The notes under the pieces were generated by a model that ran no database searches, had not been told where the DNA came from, and saw only the letters and a program-made list of their open reading frames with translations. From Aplidium turbinatum (lineage: Eukaryota > Chordata > Ascidiacea > Aplousobranchia > Polyclinidae): DNA of 64,000 nucleotides. Location of the stretch: contig OU964921.1 in assembly GCA_918807975.1 (NCBI GenBank), positions 21,664,498-21,728,497 of the forward strand. The letters run 5' to 3'. A program made the position numbers and the translations under genes. This document shows positions 35,962 to 47,089 of this stretch, in pieces (positions within the stretch are counted from its first letter, which is position 1; every line of letters starts with the position of its first letter).

Positions 35962-37220
35962 CATAGGCGCCTAACCCGTGGGGACGTGGGGGCCAGGCCC
36001 CCACGCATATTTCTGCGTGAGAGCAACTTTTTATGCTGCATTGATACATAAAACAATAGATGAACTAGCGATCGGCAGCAGGAAAACATTTTTAAATGCA
36101 AACCGCAACAGCTTCGCGATAAATAATCACTAGAACGAGTAGCGTTGCTACAATCCCACCCCAGACAAAAAAATCTGTCATTTTTACATTGATTTAACGT
36201 CTGCAGACGTTGAATCAATGTAAAAATGACTGATTTTGCTGCTTGAGACATAGCAAAAATCTACTATTTTGCGTCGATTCAATGTCATCAGATGTTGAAT
36301 GCACCCAAAAACAACATAATTTGCTACGTTGACGCAGCGTGCGTTTAGCTTAATGCGCTTGCAAACAGACTCGATGTTGCTTTCGAAAGACGAAACCTCT
36401 GCAGAGAATTGTCGCGGCAGTGAATCGCTCGCTGTGAAAATGAACTTGAAGTCTCGGCCCGAGGTAAACACTAACCAACGTAACAAGGGGTGGTACAAAC
36501 CGCATTGCGCACACGCGGCATAATCAACACAACAACGGACTCGCGCAAACTGCATGGCGCACACACGACCGTTGCCATAGAAACCCGATCAAAGGCGGGG
36601 AATATGCGCGTCTTTTGTTTCATCTGCAACACGGGCGTATTACAGCGAATTGAAACTTGAAAGCTGGTCAGTCATAAGTTGCGATATTGTAGTGAAAAGG
36701 GAGCAATGTCAAGTCGAAAACTTAATCAAACGTCTCTCCGTAACTATTTTTCAAGGGCTGTTTACGGTGTCAGCAACTTTTAAATTTATTCAAGTTGACG
36801 TACTGTTGAATTGATGTAAACATGAATGGTTTTGCTTTCAACAGGTATATTTTCAAGCGTATGATCAAGTTAGTATTTTCATTCCATTTACAGTATACCT
36901 TTTAGTAAACCTTTTCGTCTCTTGTTTCATGCTAATAAATCTAGTTCGTTGCTAAACTTTATGTTGTGCTTAGCTTAAAGAGTCGCAGTCCATCAACCGC
37001 TGGCCAACGCAGACACATAGCATGTGTTTTGGTCAAGTTTTGTTCATTATAATTAACGGTAGGTCGAACGCAGCGATAACTCCGAGTGTGGCAATAAAAG
37101 CAATCCTAGTGTGGGGACATAATTACGTCATCCATCTGCGTGACATTTTGCTGAATTTACGTTGCTGCTGATGAAACACGCTTTCGCCCCCAGGGCCAAA
37201 AAAATAGTTAGGCGCCTATG
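35962..37220. mobile_element. CATAGGCGCC-ended element, second copy
   Basis: 1259 bp, ends CATAGGCGCCTAA and TTAGGCGCCTATG, exact 8-bp duplication GATGTCTG (35954-35961, 37221-37228). Colinear with 9008-10258. At 36179-36228 it holds an almost perfect 50-bp palindrome centred on CTGCAG. Confidence 0.93.
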
Positions 37221-37887
37221 GATGTCTGTGTCACTGCGCATGCGAAAATGTTGCTATAATTTCAGTACATTTATAAACGATAAAATCGGAGCTTTGTGAA
37301 TAAATATCGCTGCCGAAAAAATATCGTATCGAAATATCGTAATATCACCTAGCTCTAACGCAATGTGTCAGCCCTGAAAAAAAACTGCAAAAACAGTACA
37401 AACTAATCATTTTGATAATTTTGGTAACTTTACTAATAGAATAGAAAATACAGTATCAAATAGTTTCATAGTGTTCATTTTACTCTCAAGCGAGAAAATA
37501 CATAATAATGTATGAGACCGTAACATCAAGTTGATGTAAAACAGTTTTTACATGCCTGGTATAGATTTGTAGTTGCAACTTATGTTTCTTTTACCACAAT
37601 TTTTTTTTATCAAAAATAGCTTATTATGAAAGCCTAAGCAGAGATATGCCAAAAAATGTTAGGTTGCATTGCATTGTGCCAATCAAAAGTCAAATATAAC
37701 CGTTGATGGAAACTTCAATCACGCAATTTTGTGTAGGCTACAGAAGAGTTATAAGGAAAATTTCGACAAATAAATCTAGCCTGAGCAGTGGTGAGCAACT
37801 AACACTAATATTAGTTAATATTAGTGTTGATAACATACCATATTTACTTGGTTGAAAACAGTCCCTTATAATTTTTATTCCTCAAGG

Positions 37888-38836
37888 CAGGCCTCGAAAT
37901 TCACGGCGGACATGTCCGCCGTCACAGCATGTAATGTCCACGGGAAGTACCATCTAGATCGGTCATAAATGTCCGCCGAGAAATAACACAGAACCAGCGA
38001 TACAAATTGTCATTACATAGCATGAACAATTGTTGCGAGTATACTGCAATTTCCCGCACATTCTAGCGCGCATCTAGAAAAGGTGAATACTGGTACTGTA
38101 TCCCTTAGCTTCCATTCAAGCAGGGAAACTTTCGATTTTACGTTTTTTCAACGATTGATGACATTGAATCAGCATAACAAAAGGTGAATTCTTCTAAGAA
38201 TCGATGGGAGTACCGGTACATCTACACTGACCACGTGCATTTCAGTTTTCAAGTATTACGTTACGTCACAATGTCTGGCTTTGATCTCCGAGTAATTGAT
38301 AATGCAAAGTTGGTTACAAAATTAGATTATACGATTAGGCTATTACAGCAAAGTTTGTGAAGTTTTGGTATTAAGTTACAGTAAGAAACGGCCCAGGAAA
38401 AATTCACTTTCGCTCACATGACACTCAAAAATAAATCTAAAGAAAAAAAACCTAGTGAGACTTTACACAGCAGAAAATAGTAGCGTTAGTGTAGAAGTTT
38501 CTCTACTCCTGCCCAGAGCATTGTGACGCAGGAAGCCACACGGCCTCGTTCGGTGGAAGTTAATCAGTTATGCGGCGGTTTAAGCAGCTACACGGCGCTT
38601 TGAATCTTCAAGCACACGTCGCTGGTCTGATGAAAGCCTTTGCTGCAACTTTAAAAAGCCTTCTAAACCGTATCTATAGTTCTCAAATGGCGAAGAATTA
38701 TCAAGATAAAGTGGTTAAGTATGACGATGGACGCTAAAACTGGAGTGTCCGCCATGAGACTTAATTTGTCCGCTGAGATATCTGCTCAGACCGGACAAGT
38801 TGGTCTGCCGTCAACAAAAACGAATTTCGCGGCCTG
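37888..38836. mobile_element. CCTCGAAATT-ended element with CGGCGGACATGTCCGCCG
   Basis: The ends are CAGGCCTCGAAATTC and GAATTTCGCGGCCTG. The left subterminal sequence is an 18-bp palindrome GGCGGACATGTCCGCC; GTCCGCC motifs also occur at the right end (38745-38775). No duplication was recognised. No protein-coding gene is supported. 37669-37887, just before, is empty. Confidence 0.55.
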
Positions 38837-38939
38837 TCATGAGTCATCATTTGTGCGGTTTAGATTCGGAGGAGGCATGCAAATCCCAAGAGATCCATAC
38901 CAAAACTGGCAAATAGGCGTATGTGGCCTATGAACCATG

Positions 38940-39186
38940 TTCAGTGTTCACAGTTCTCAAAAAGGAATTGAAGATGAGCCCATTCAAACACATGTAGAAA
39001 CAGTTGTTAAATGCCAATATCATTGAGAAACGTCTCTCCAGAGTCAGAATTCTGCACTCACGCATTGAAGGAGGCACGCTGCCAAACCTTGTGTTCAGCG
39101 ATGAGAAGAAGTTTGATGTCAAGCATCATTTTAACAGTCAGAATGATCGTGTTTGGTCAAGAGATGGTGACGTGGAACACGAAAAA
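38940..39186 (+). pseudogene. Mariner-type transposase fragment
   Basis: The plus strand reads VFTVLKKELKMSPFKH, then RVRILHSRIEG, LPNLVFSDEKKFDVKH and NSQNDRVWSRDGD. FSDEKxF is the block around the first catalytic aspartate of Tc1/mariner transposases, and NRQNDRVxxR follows it in the mariner branch. Only about 80 codons remain, with at least one stop and a frame change in the front part. No inverted repeats were found. Confidence 0.75.
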
Positions 39187-39296
39187 TAACTGATTTTACA
39201 TCTACATTGAAAATAAATAACTGATTTACACAATGAATTAAAAAACGAAATGCATAAGAATGAATTTACTAGTTCTCGGCAGCCGATTTGTAGCAA

Positions 39297-39364
39297 GAAT
39301 TGACAGCGATAGACACTGTGTTTCGCCCATGAGGCTGGGCTCGTCAGTATCGCACCACTAATTC
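39297..39364 (-). ncRNA. Hammerhead ribozyme, type I (inverted copy)
   Basis: On the minus strand: stem I GCGATA (39353-39348), core CTGACGA, stem II GCCC/GGGC with loop AGCCTCAT, GAAA, a tiny stem III ACAC.GTGT with one-base loop A, GTC, then TATCGC. The outer stem GAATT/AATTC (39364-39360, 39301-39297) is also kept. All core bases are present. Confidence 0.85.
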
Positions 39365-39510
39365 TGCCACAAAGGTATTCCACCACCGCTTTACCAGTCA
39401 GTTTAACTCTTATCTTTGTGGAAAGAAAAGAGCCAACAAAACCAGCAGGCGCCAGGGCAGAGGACATTGTGAAGAAAGGGGGCGTTCTTCCCGGCTATCA
39501 GCACAAGGCA

Positions 39511-39578
39511 GAATTAGTGGTGCGATACTGACGAGCCCAGCCTCATGGGCGAAACACGGTGTCTATCGCTGTCAATTC
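39511..39578 (+). ncRNA. Hammerhead ribozyme, type I (middle copy)
   Basis: Outer stem I GAATT (39511-39515) with AATTC (39574-39578); inner stem I GCGATA (39522-39527) with TATCGC (39564-39569); core CTGACGA (39528-39534); stem II GCCC/GGGC (39535-39550) with loop AGCCTCAT; GAAA (39551-39554); short stem III ACA/TGT; predicted cleavage after GTC at 39563. The internal loop in stem I and loop 2 are placed as in natural fast-cleaving hammerheads. Confidence 0.9.
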
Positions 39579-39849
39579 TTGCTACAAATCGGCTGCCGAG
39601 AAACATATTGTTGATTGGATGGTCTGAATGGCTAGCGTGGAAGCTACACCGTTATGGTTAGCGAATCGCAACTGCTCGCTGTACTAGTGAGTGCTCACTG
39701 CTCAGCCTTGTGCTGATAGCCGGGAAGAACGCCCCCTTTCTTCACAATGTCCTCTGCCCTGGCGCCTGCTGGTTTTGTTGGCTCTTTTCTTTCCACAAAG
39801 ATAAGAGTTAAACTGACTGGTAAAGCGGTGGTGGAATACCTTTGTGGCA

Positions 39850-39917
39850 GAATTAGTGGTGCGATACTGACGAGCCCAGCCTCATGGGCGAAACACGGTG
39901 TCTATCGTTGTCAATTC
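39850..39917 (+). ncRNA. Hammerhead ribozyme, type I (right copy)
   Basis: Same layout as the middle copy: GCGATA (39861-39866), CTGACGA, GCCC-loop-GGGC, GAAA, GTC ending at 39902, then TATCGT. The one change in stem I (C to T) keeps pairing as a G-U wobble. The distance of the cleavage site from the previous one is 339 bases. Confidence 0.9.
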
Positions 39918-40315
39918 TTGCTACAAATCGGCTGCCGAGAAACATATTGTTAAATACAGTTGTTTGAAGTTGTAACATTAATTATTGATGACACTGTATT
40001 TGATAATAAATCGATTTGCATGGACCAGTCTACCTCCTTTGAGGTAAGAAGAGTTGAGCTTCGAGTTATCGAGCTTTGATTGTACTAGTTAAATGTCAAG
40101 TTTGAATCTCATGCTCTACATGCCAAAAGCGTTTGCTGATTGATTAAATTTGTTATGTATGAGCGACTTGGTTATTCTTGTGACCTGCTGTTTACCTAGT
40201 TAATTAAATGCTGATGAGCATAGGCCTCAATTTTTTACTGACGCAAGTTAAGTAGGTGGGAGAAATTTCCACTAATCCATATCGAATTCATAAACTTAGG
40301 AAAGGAAGCTGTTAG

Positions 40316-42791
40316 TAGCAGTGGGCTATACTGGGGTGATTTTTCAAAAACAACAAAACTAGAGTTTAAAAGGTGCCTATGGACATACCTAGGAATGTTA
40401 AAAAAAAATTTTTTGATTTTGTGCAAATTCCGGATGGAGCCCGGACTTTATGTGAAAAATACAAGACGGCCGCCGTACAAATTGACGAATCTGCAATAAA
40501 TTTGCTTCCTGTCAAGCTTTTGGGCTGGTTTTGGTGTCAAAAGAAGCAGAAAGTTGAGCCTGTTTGTTTAAAAGAGCAATAAACACTTAGTGTGTATGGG
40601 AACTACAAAACAAATGAAAAAAAGCGCCTTTTCAAGCTTTTTTCAGCTTGTTTTCTGTCAGATTTTTCACATTTTACTTCATTTCAGATATTTTTAGATC
40701 GGTTTATGCCAGATGTTAGAGAAACGAGAGCTGAGACTGAAGTCATACCTTCGAGTAGGCAAGTCAATTGTCACCTCAGTTGTAGTCCTGGCTGCAGTGA
40801 AGCTTGTGGCCAGGGGTGGTGATGGCAAGACTACTTCCATGGCAGACGAGTCTAGCCTGGTGTTGGAGGGGAGTGGTACTCAAAAATCCTTCTCGCTCTA
40901 TAAAGACTGCAGATTTACAAGATTGGGTCACACTGCTGGTGCGTTGGTTGATTGTGTTCTCCATTTCAAGAAGATGCTATCCAGAACCAGCAAGAATAAC
41001 CTCCTTGTCAGAGCGTGTTCCCTTTACCTGGAGAATCAGTTCATCGTGGCATCACTAAAAGCATTGTATCACTTCTGTCTCAAGGTGACAATGCCTTACC
41101 GTAACATGATAGAGCGTTGCCAACACTCCGTGCTCGTCAAGATCCTTCCTAAACTACACAAAGATCTTGAGAGAACTAATCTTGAAACCCTGTCTGAGTT
41201 CCACGTTCCCTGGAAACATGTAAATGCTGAATCACACAGCCCCACAACAGACCTCGACCACTACTTAGTTACTGCTAAGGCCAAGCAGGGTGCACTTGGC
41301 CTCAAGATGCAATGTGGAAGAGAGTACTGGGAAGACGAAACAGAGAATAGTGAGAGTAAAAGGATTCATACACTAAATGAAGAAATGAGGATAAACCTCC
41401 CCACAGAGAACTTGCTCTCAGAAAGATTCTAAAGCCCAATTCGGAAACCTTGCAGGACTGTTTGCAGCACATTCAAATAGATACTTCAAAGCGAAACGAA
41501 TAAGAGATGATCTAATGTTTGCTAAAGAAGCACTAGTTGACAGTGAACTAGCATCCCGCAAAGTGATGAAGAATGTAGATGAAATGGAGATTGCATGGAC
41601 AGAAACACAAAAAGAATTGATGAAAACTAAACTGAAGGAACGCATTAAAAAGAGCAGGAGGGAGGGAGATTTTCTCAACCACCTGGTGGATCAATGTAAG
41701 AGACATGGGGGCCCAATTACAAAAGTGGAAGAGCTCCAAGCTCTGCCAACAGCATCACCATCCACACAGAAATAAATTCTCCGCATGGAGATCCAGTACC
41801 AACGGATGATTCATCCACGCGACAACCAGGCAAATCCCAGCCTCTACAAAGTAAACAGCTTAAATGCAGATACCATGCTGCTGAACCTAGCTTTGATTCT
41901 TGGAACTGAGGATGAAGATGTTGGGAACATCTTCTCAACAGAAGATGAGGTATATGCCATCTTAACCTCTACTGCTGCAGCTTCCTCTGATGACACGGAT
42001 CAACCAGTGAAAATGTGTATTGCAGCAGCAATTCCTGAACTCCTTAAAGAATACCCTATAGGAACGAATGTGGCTGTGGTGTAGGATGGAGAAAACAATC
42101 AACGTCAGTGGTTTTTGGGAAGGGTCTGCCATTTAAACAATGATGGCACTGTAGAATGTGACCACTACTAGCGGGTTGACAGTAAGAACAATCGTGAACA
42201 ATCCTGTTCAAATCGTCCCTGTCAAAGTAGACACTTAACGGGTGTTCCAAGGTGTGACAACCATTGTGTCATTGCTAAAGTGTATAAATGGTTCTTAAAT
42301 AGCCTATCTAGTGTATTTCATGACATTTTTATGTAAATTTCATATATATACCGGTAACAAGTTATGTGTATATAGTGTTGAAATTGTCATTATTATTCTT
42401 GGATGCAACCAGTAATCTCAAGTTGCACCAAGAAAAACAAAGAAATTATGAAAAATAATGACCAAATATAATAGTTTCAATGTTTTAGGGAACTTTCAAG
42501 CATGTTGGTCGTTTTGTTGCTCATTTAAAGTAACAGGCTCAATTTGCTGCTTCTTTTGACACCAAAATGAGCTCAAAAGCTTGACTGGAAGCAAATTTAT
42601 TGCAGATTTGTCAATTTGTATGGCGGCCATCTTGTATTTTCCACATAAAGTCCGGGCTCCATCCGGAATTTGAACAAAATCAAAAAAAAATTTTTGCACA
42701 TTCCTAGGTATGTCCATAGGCACCTTTTAAACTCTAGTTCTGTTGTGTTGCTTGAAAAAAGTCAAAATCACCCCAGTATAGCCCACTGCTA
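40316..42791 (+). mobile_element. TIR DNA transposon with about 260-bp inverted repeats
   Basis: The ends are TAGCAGTGGGCTATACTGGGG and CCCCAGTATAGCCCACTGCTA, with inverted similarity running from 40316 to about 40580 and from about 42525 to 42791. The duplication is CTGTTAG (40309-40315, 42792-42798). It carries the plus-strand gene of the family also seen at 1-7330. The inverted repeats include a shared short frame (MPMDIPRNV...FFDF) whose role is unknown. Confidence 0.9.
40713..42250 (+). pseudogene. Transposase-like gene (family of 1-7330), C-terminal two thirds
   Basis: Frame 1 (40713-41432): FSLYKDCRFTRLGHTAGALV, LVRACSLYLENQFIVASLKAL, LVKILPKLHKDLE, EFHVPWKHVN, GREYWED, LPTENLLSERF. 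After a frame change near 41420 it continues (41425-41775) with KAQFGNLAGLFAAHSNRYFK, TETQKELMKTKLKERI and HGGPITKVEELQAL, then in the same frame after a TAA at 41776 with NPSLYKVNSLNADTMLLNLALILG. A second stop lies near 42082, before DGENNQRQWFLGRV. The N-terminal part with the presumed catalytic D (MTDSxxKN in 381-653) is not visible, so the gene is incomplete. All blocks align in order with 5571-7330. Confidence 0.7.
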
Positions 42792-43231
42792 CTGTTAGTT
42801 GGTTATGCAATTTTTTAGATATGTACCGATACCAATATTTTGGCCGATACCGATACCACTTTTTTAGGCCAACACCGATATTTTGGCCGATACTTTAGTG
42901 TTACAAAAAGAAGCAATTTTTGTATTTGCAAGGAATTATATCAAATGCTTAGTTTTACCTCATTTGCATAAAACTATTAAAAAAAGCTTTAAATTGGCAT
43001 GATTTATTAAAGATTCCATAATCCAATCACAACCGCATTGTTTTGTCATAATAATAGGTTTTAGTAATGAAACGCCACCGTGATTGAGGATTGGGGTATA
43101 AGGGAAGAAACATTACATCATAATTGGGGTTTCTGAAAAATTAATATATAAAGGGTTTGCACCAACTCTCCAAATAGGCTATCATAATTGATAATAAGAT
43201 GTAAAATGTAAACCAAGTCATTTGTGTAGTC

Positions 43232-45956
43232 CAGTAGTTCTCAAACTGTGCGTCGCGACGCCCTGGTGCGTCGTTTCAATCTTCCAAGGGCGTCGCAGAA
43301 TAGTTCTGTTTAGTAGCTGAACTCAGTTTATTTTATAAAAATGAGGTTAAGTGCAGTTTTATAACTTTGTCGAAAAACAGTTAGGCTAAAATTGTTTTCT
43401 AAGAGCTGTTTAATAGATTTAAGTTTAACTGTTTAAAGTTTTAATTCCTGGCACGTTTATTAACCGATCGGCGTTTGCGCTTACGTCATCGTGGCGTACG
43501 CACAGCTATTTTTGGAAAAAAACTTTGCCGGCTTTTTAACCTCAAATAGCAGATCTTGTACTTCAAACAGTAAATCAGCCTGTTTTACATAGATTCAACA
43601 TATTGGGGCCTTCAATCAATGTAAAAAAAACTTTTGTTAGACTTTTCTCACATCTGCTTGTAAATAGACCTAATTTTCGCTGAGAAAGCAGCACCATAAC
43701 GATGATTTATTGAAGCCAAACTATTTCTGATAGATAACAGAAGCTTTAGGGAGTTCACCGAAGCAATATCAGCTGTACGGGACCATAAACGCTGTTCCGA
43801 CGCCACGCAACAAAAAGTTGTGTCTATTCACACTTGCCATGTGGCACGCAAACACGCAGCGACTATCAACGCTTGCCATAGCAAACTGGGGAATACATTA
43901 TTACGCAACAACAGTCTTCTATACAGCAGTAACACTGTGTAATTTTAGTTTAGCCTACTTAGCAGGAGACAAATAAATGGATGTAAACAAAAAGTTAATG
44001 TTGCAAGCTAAGCGTAAATCTACAAACAAAGATGACTGTCCTAAGAAGAAATCTCGCAAGTACAAGGACAGCTATTTAGATTTTGGATTCACCTTTGTCT
44101 TGCAGGATGATGAGGAAAGACCTCAATGTGTTGTATGCAGCAAAGTATTGGCCAGTGAGAGCATGTTACCTAATAAGCTTAAACGTCATTTAACAACATG
44201 ACATCCGCAATTCGTAAACAAGCCTAGACAGTTTTTTGATCGAAAATTAAATGATGTAAAGAGGCAAGTGTCCGCTATTTCAAAATTTACGCAGCTTTCA
44301 TCAAAGGCTTTATTAGCATCCTATCAAGTTGCGCACAGAATTGCTAAGTGTAAAAAGCCTCATACCATTGCTGAGGAACTAATACTGCCTGCTGCAATCG
44401 ATCTTGCAAATACGATGATAGGAGAAGGAGCTGCAGAAAAGTTAAAGTTGGTACCCCTATCTAATGATACCATGTGTCGCCGGATTGATGACATGGCGGA
44501 GGACATTCACGATCAACTGATCGAACAAATGAAGCCGAAAGAATTTGGTCTGCCATTAGATGAGGCAACTAATAGCAGTCGAGATGCACACTTAGTTTGT
44601 TATGTTCGATTTGTCGACTTCTCTAAAGGAAGCTTAGTAGAAGAGCTGCTATTTTGCAAACCAATTGAACTTGGATGTCGAGGAATTGATCTCTTCAATA
44701 TAATTGATAATTATATTTCTACAAACAACTTAGATTGGGAAAAGTGTATCAGTATATGCACAGATGGTGCCAAAGCTATGTCTGGCAGCTGTTGTGGTCT
44801 GCGAAGTTTGATACAAGAACGTGCACCCATGGCAAAGTGGACCCATTGCATGATTCATCGCGAGGCGTTAGTTGCTCGAGAACTGAGTCCTGAACTTGGC
44901 GATACAATTGCAGTTGTCACCAAAGTTATTAACTTCATTAAAACACGCCCACTGAAGTCAAGAGTTTTCGAAAAACTTTGTGGAGAATTGAATGCAGAGC
45001 ATCGGAGTTAGCTCTTTTATTGTTCATCCAGGTGGCTTTCGCTTGGAAAATCCTTTGAACGCTTCTACGAATTGGTTGATGAACTTCAGGCTTTTTTGCA
45101 GCAAGAAAATAATCCACTTGCAGATTGCTTAGCTTAGAACGATTTTTTATTGAAATTGGCTTACTTGTGTGATATCTTCGCCAAACTGAACATTTCTATG
45201 CAAGGGCCAGATAAAAACATGCTTGACGTTTCAGATAAAATTGCAGCATTCGTTAAAAAGCTGCTATTGTGGAAGGAAGATATAGCAAACCTGTCTGGAA
45301 GCTCTCAATACTTTACTTTCTTATCCAATTTGCTTGAAAAGAAAAGTATGACTCTGCCTTCAAATTTGCGAGGCATATTTGGGCAACATTTGTCTAAGCT
45401 TGAGTCGAAATTTACAAAATACTTCCCGGAAAATTTATCAAGCTACGAATGGATTCGTGATCCTTTCCTCCAACCTACTCCATCGTCTTTTACTGCACAA
45501 GAAAAAGAAGCCTACATTGACCTTTCCTGTGACAATTCCCTGAAAAAGATGTTTAATTCAGGAAAGTCGGCAAATTTTTGGATTTCAATGATCGACAATT
45601 ATCCAGCTTTGGCGAAGAAAGCACTACGAATTATTATCCCATTCGCCACGTCGTATTTATGTGAAGCAGGATTTTCTGCCTTGGCGGTGATAAAAACCAA
45701 ATATCGATCACGAATAAACACTGAAAGAGAAATGCGAGTGTCAATTTCAAAAATTCTCCCAAGATTCAATGAACTTTGTAAAAACAAACAAGCCCATCAC
45801 ACGTCACATTAAATGATATGCATCGCTTTTTGTTGTTGTATGAATAAACACAACTTTAGTAATAAGTTTCCTCATTAACATTTTTTTGCTGGTGCGTCGC
45901 AAGTCCAGAAAACTTTTCCAGAGGCGTCACAACAAAAAAAAGTTTGAGAACCACTG
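43232..45956 (+). mobile_element. hAT transposon, nearly full length (2725 bp)
   Basis: The ends are CAGTAGTTCTCAAACTGTG and AAGTTTGAGAACCACTG with exact duplication GTGTAGTC (43224-43231, 45957-45964). Motifs GCGTCGCGACGCC and GGCGTCAC are subterminal. The empty site is seen in the relative element at 61240-61270, where GTGTAGTCGTACAAAA runs without interruption. Confidence 0.95.
43977..45812 (+). pseudogene. hAT transposase (ZBED5/SCAND3-like), one frame with three stops
   Basis: About 611 codons in a single frame from ATG 43977 to the stop after HHTSH. It binds the element's ends through a BED zinc finger and cuts and joins DNA through a DDE/RNase H-type core with a helical insertion. Visible: basic start KRKSTNKDDCPKKKSRKYKD; BED finger CVVC...KRHLTT.H (44130-44205); LPLDEATNSSRDAHLVCYVRF; CTDGAKAMSGSCCGL with a catalytic D; THCMIHREALVA; SRWLSLGKSFERF; and IIPFATSYLCEAGFSALAV with KTKYRSRIN at the C-terminus. 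Three in-frame stops interrupt it: TGA at 44199, in the finger before its last H; TAG near 45009; and TAG near 45135. No frame change was seen, so the copy is fairly young. Confidence 0.88.
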
Positions 45957-46811
45957 GTGTAGTCGTACAAAACCTATTTGACAAGTAATGTGAAACCTAA
46001 GGGCAAGGGCGGTAGGCACTTTAACATACGGATATCCCATTGAACCACAAACCATCAACCAATCAGAAGCTACGCTGTTCATGATGTCATCAAGGTTGCG
46101 TTTCTCTGAACAAAGGAAAAATGCAACTTCCCACCACTGCTGTTGCTCTTGTTTGTTGTGTAATTACCAAAAAAAGTTTAAAGTAATAATCAACTCTCTG
46201 GCTGTATGCTGAAACGGTCACAATTGGACGGACAATCTAACATCTGATGGTTCGGGTTCGTTTAATTGAATATCAGTATGTTAAAGTTCCTACTCCTAAG
46301 GGTGCTTGTCGTTTGGTTGAGAAACTTTTGCCAGGCCAAGACTACCCAGTAAGGCGATGTGAAATTTGAATGGACAAAATCGAATTATCACACAGGGTGA
46401 CTACTGTTGTGTAGAGTATTTTTGTGAAGTTTTATGCAATAAAATCCAGTATCCGTAAACATGTAAGCATTTTAAGGTTAGTATTTTCTAATTCTTGCAA
46501 GGTGATTCCACAAAAAATACTATCACAACGCATCAATCCACGTGATCCGGATAGCGCGCTCTGAATGGCTAGTTAGGGAAAACGCGTTGTGTGCCGCACA
46601 CACGTGCGCGCGAGCGATTGCTGTCTGCTGCTGAGAGACTAGAGAATAGAGATTTATAGTGATTACTGAAGATAAGGCTGCAAAATTCAGATAAGAAGTT
46701 GTGTTCGGCTGAACTGTTTTCTGTAATTTTATGCTTGGTTGTTAAATTATTCAGGCTTCGGTTCAAAGTTAGGTTAGGCTAGGTTTTCCAAATTGTGTAA
46801 AGTAGGAGGCA

Positions 46812-46961
46812 ATGTCTGTAATTATCAGGTCTTCTGGAATAAGAACTGCTTATTCAGGTCAAGTTGCTATTTGTGGTTCTGACATTGCTGCATTTTTGAT
46901 ATGTAGCTTTGAGAATGACACTAATCAAGTTCATGGTATTACGGAAGGCTCAGACAACTAA
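46812..46961 (+). pseudogene. Short open frame of the composite element
   Basis: Fifty codons starting MSVIIRSSGIRTAYSG after a purine-rich AGGAGGCA and ending at TAA 46959-46961. It may be the first exon of the transposon gene that continues at 50724. No family was recognised; context is the only support. Confidence 0.3.
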
Positions 46962-47089
46962 GTTTTCAGAACTTTAATTCTGTCTACTGTAGATGGGCTA
47001 TGTAGATTATCCTTTTTTCAAAAAATTACATTAATCTCTTCACATAGCCTATTATCTTTAATTCATAAAGCTGACCTTTTTGTAGGTAG

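Larger units (their letters stand above)
35217..37357 (-). mobile_element. hAT transposon (ZBED1-like), TAGAGCTGGGCGATATTGG ends
   Basis: The ends are TAGAGCTGGGCGATATTGG and its degenerate inverse ATATCACCTAGCTCTA. The duplication is ATGCAATG / ACGCAATG (35209-35216, 37358-37365; 7 of 8). The minus strand encodes a hAT C-terminal fragment. The CATAGGCGCC element is inserted within it. Confidence 0.88.
34476..37668. mobile_element. Outer TIR element of a four-layer nest
   Basis: The left arm (about 34476-34610: ACCTCTGCTTAGGCTTTTAT, TTGCAACCGCAAATCTATACC) and the right arm (about 37540-37668: GGTATAGATTTGTAGTTGCAA, AAAGCCTAAGCAGAGATATG) are inverted copies of about 130 bp. The exact ends and duplication are unclear. 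Inside are a LINE fragment, a hAT (35217-37357) within it, and a CATAGGCG element (35962-37220) within that. Confidence 0.65.
39272..39948 (+). mobile_element. Hammerhead-ribozyme repeat cluster (retrozyme-like)
   Basis: Three copies of one motif: an inverted copy (39272-39507) and two direct copies from 39508 on, with hammerheads spaced exactly 339 bp apart (cleavage sites after 39563 and 39902). The inverted part pairs with about 39712-39948. A tandem dimer of units of 300-400 bp, each with a type I hammerhead, is the known layout of animal and plant retrozymes; Penelope-like elements also carry such ribozymes. The unit contains an open frame beginning MSSALAPAGFVGSFLS that is shared by the copies, but it runs through the ribozyme and is probably not a gene. 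Confidence 0.85.

Noticed and set aside
39138-39953. Protein starting MSSALAPAGFVGSF as a gene
   Set aside because: The frame runs through the hammerhead core in every copy; the sharing is explained by repeat identity.
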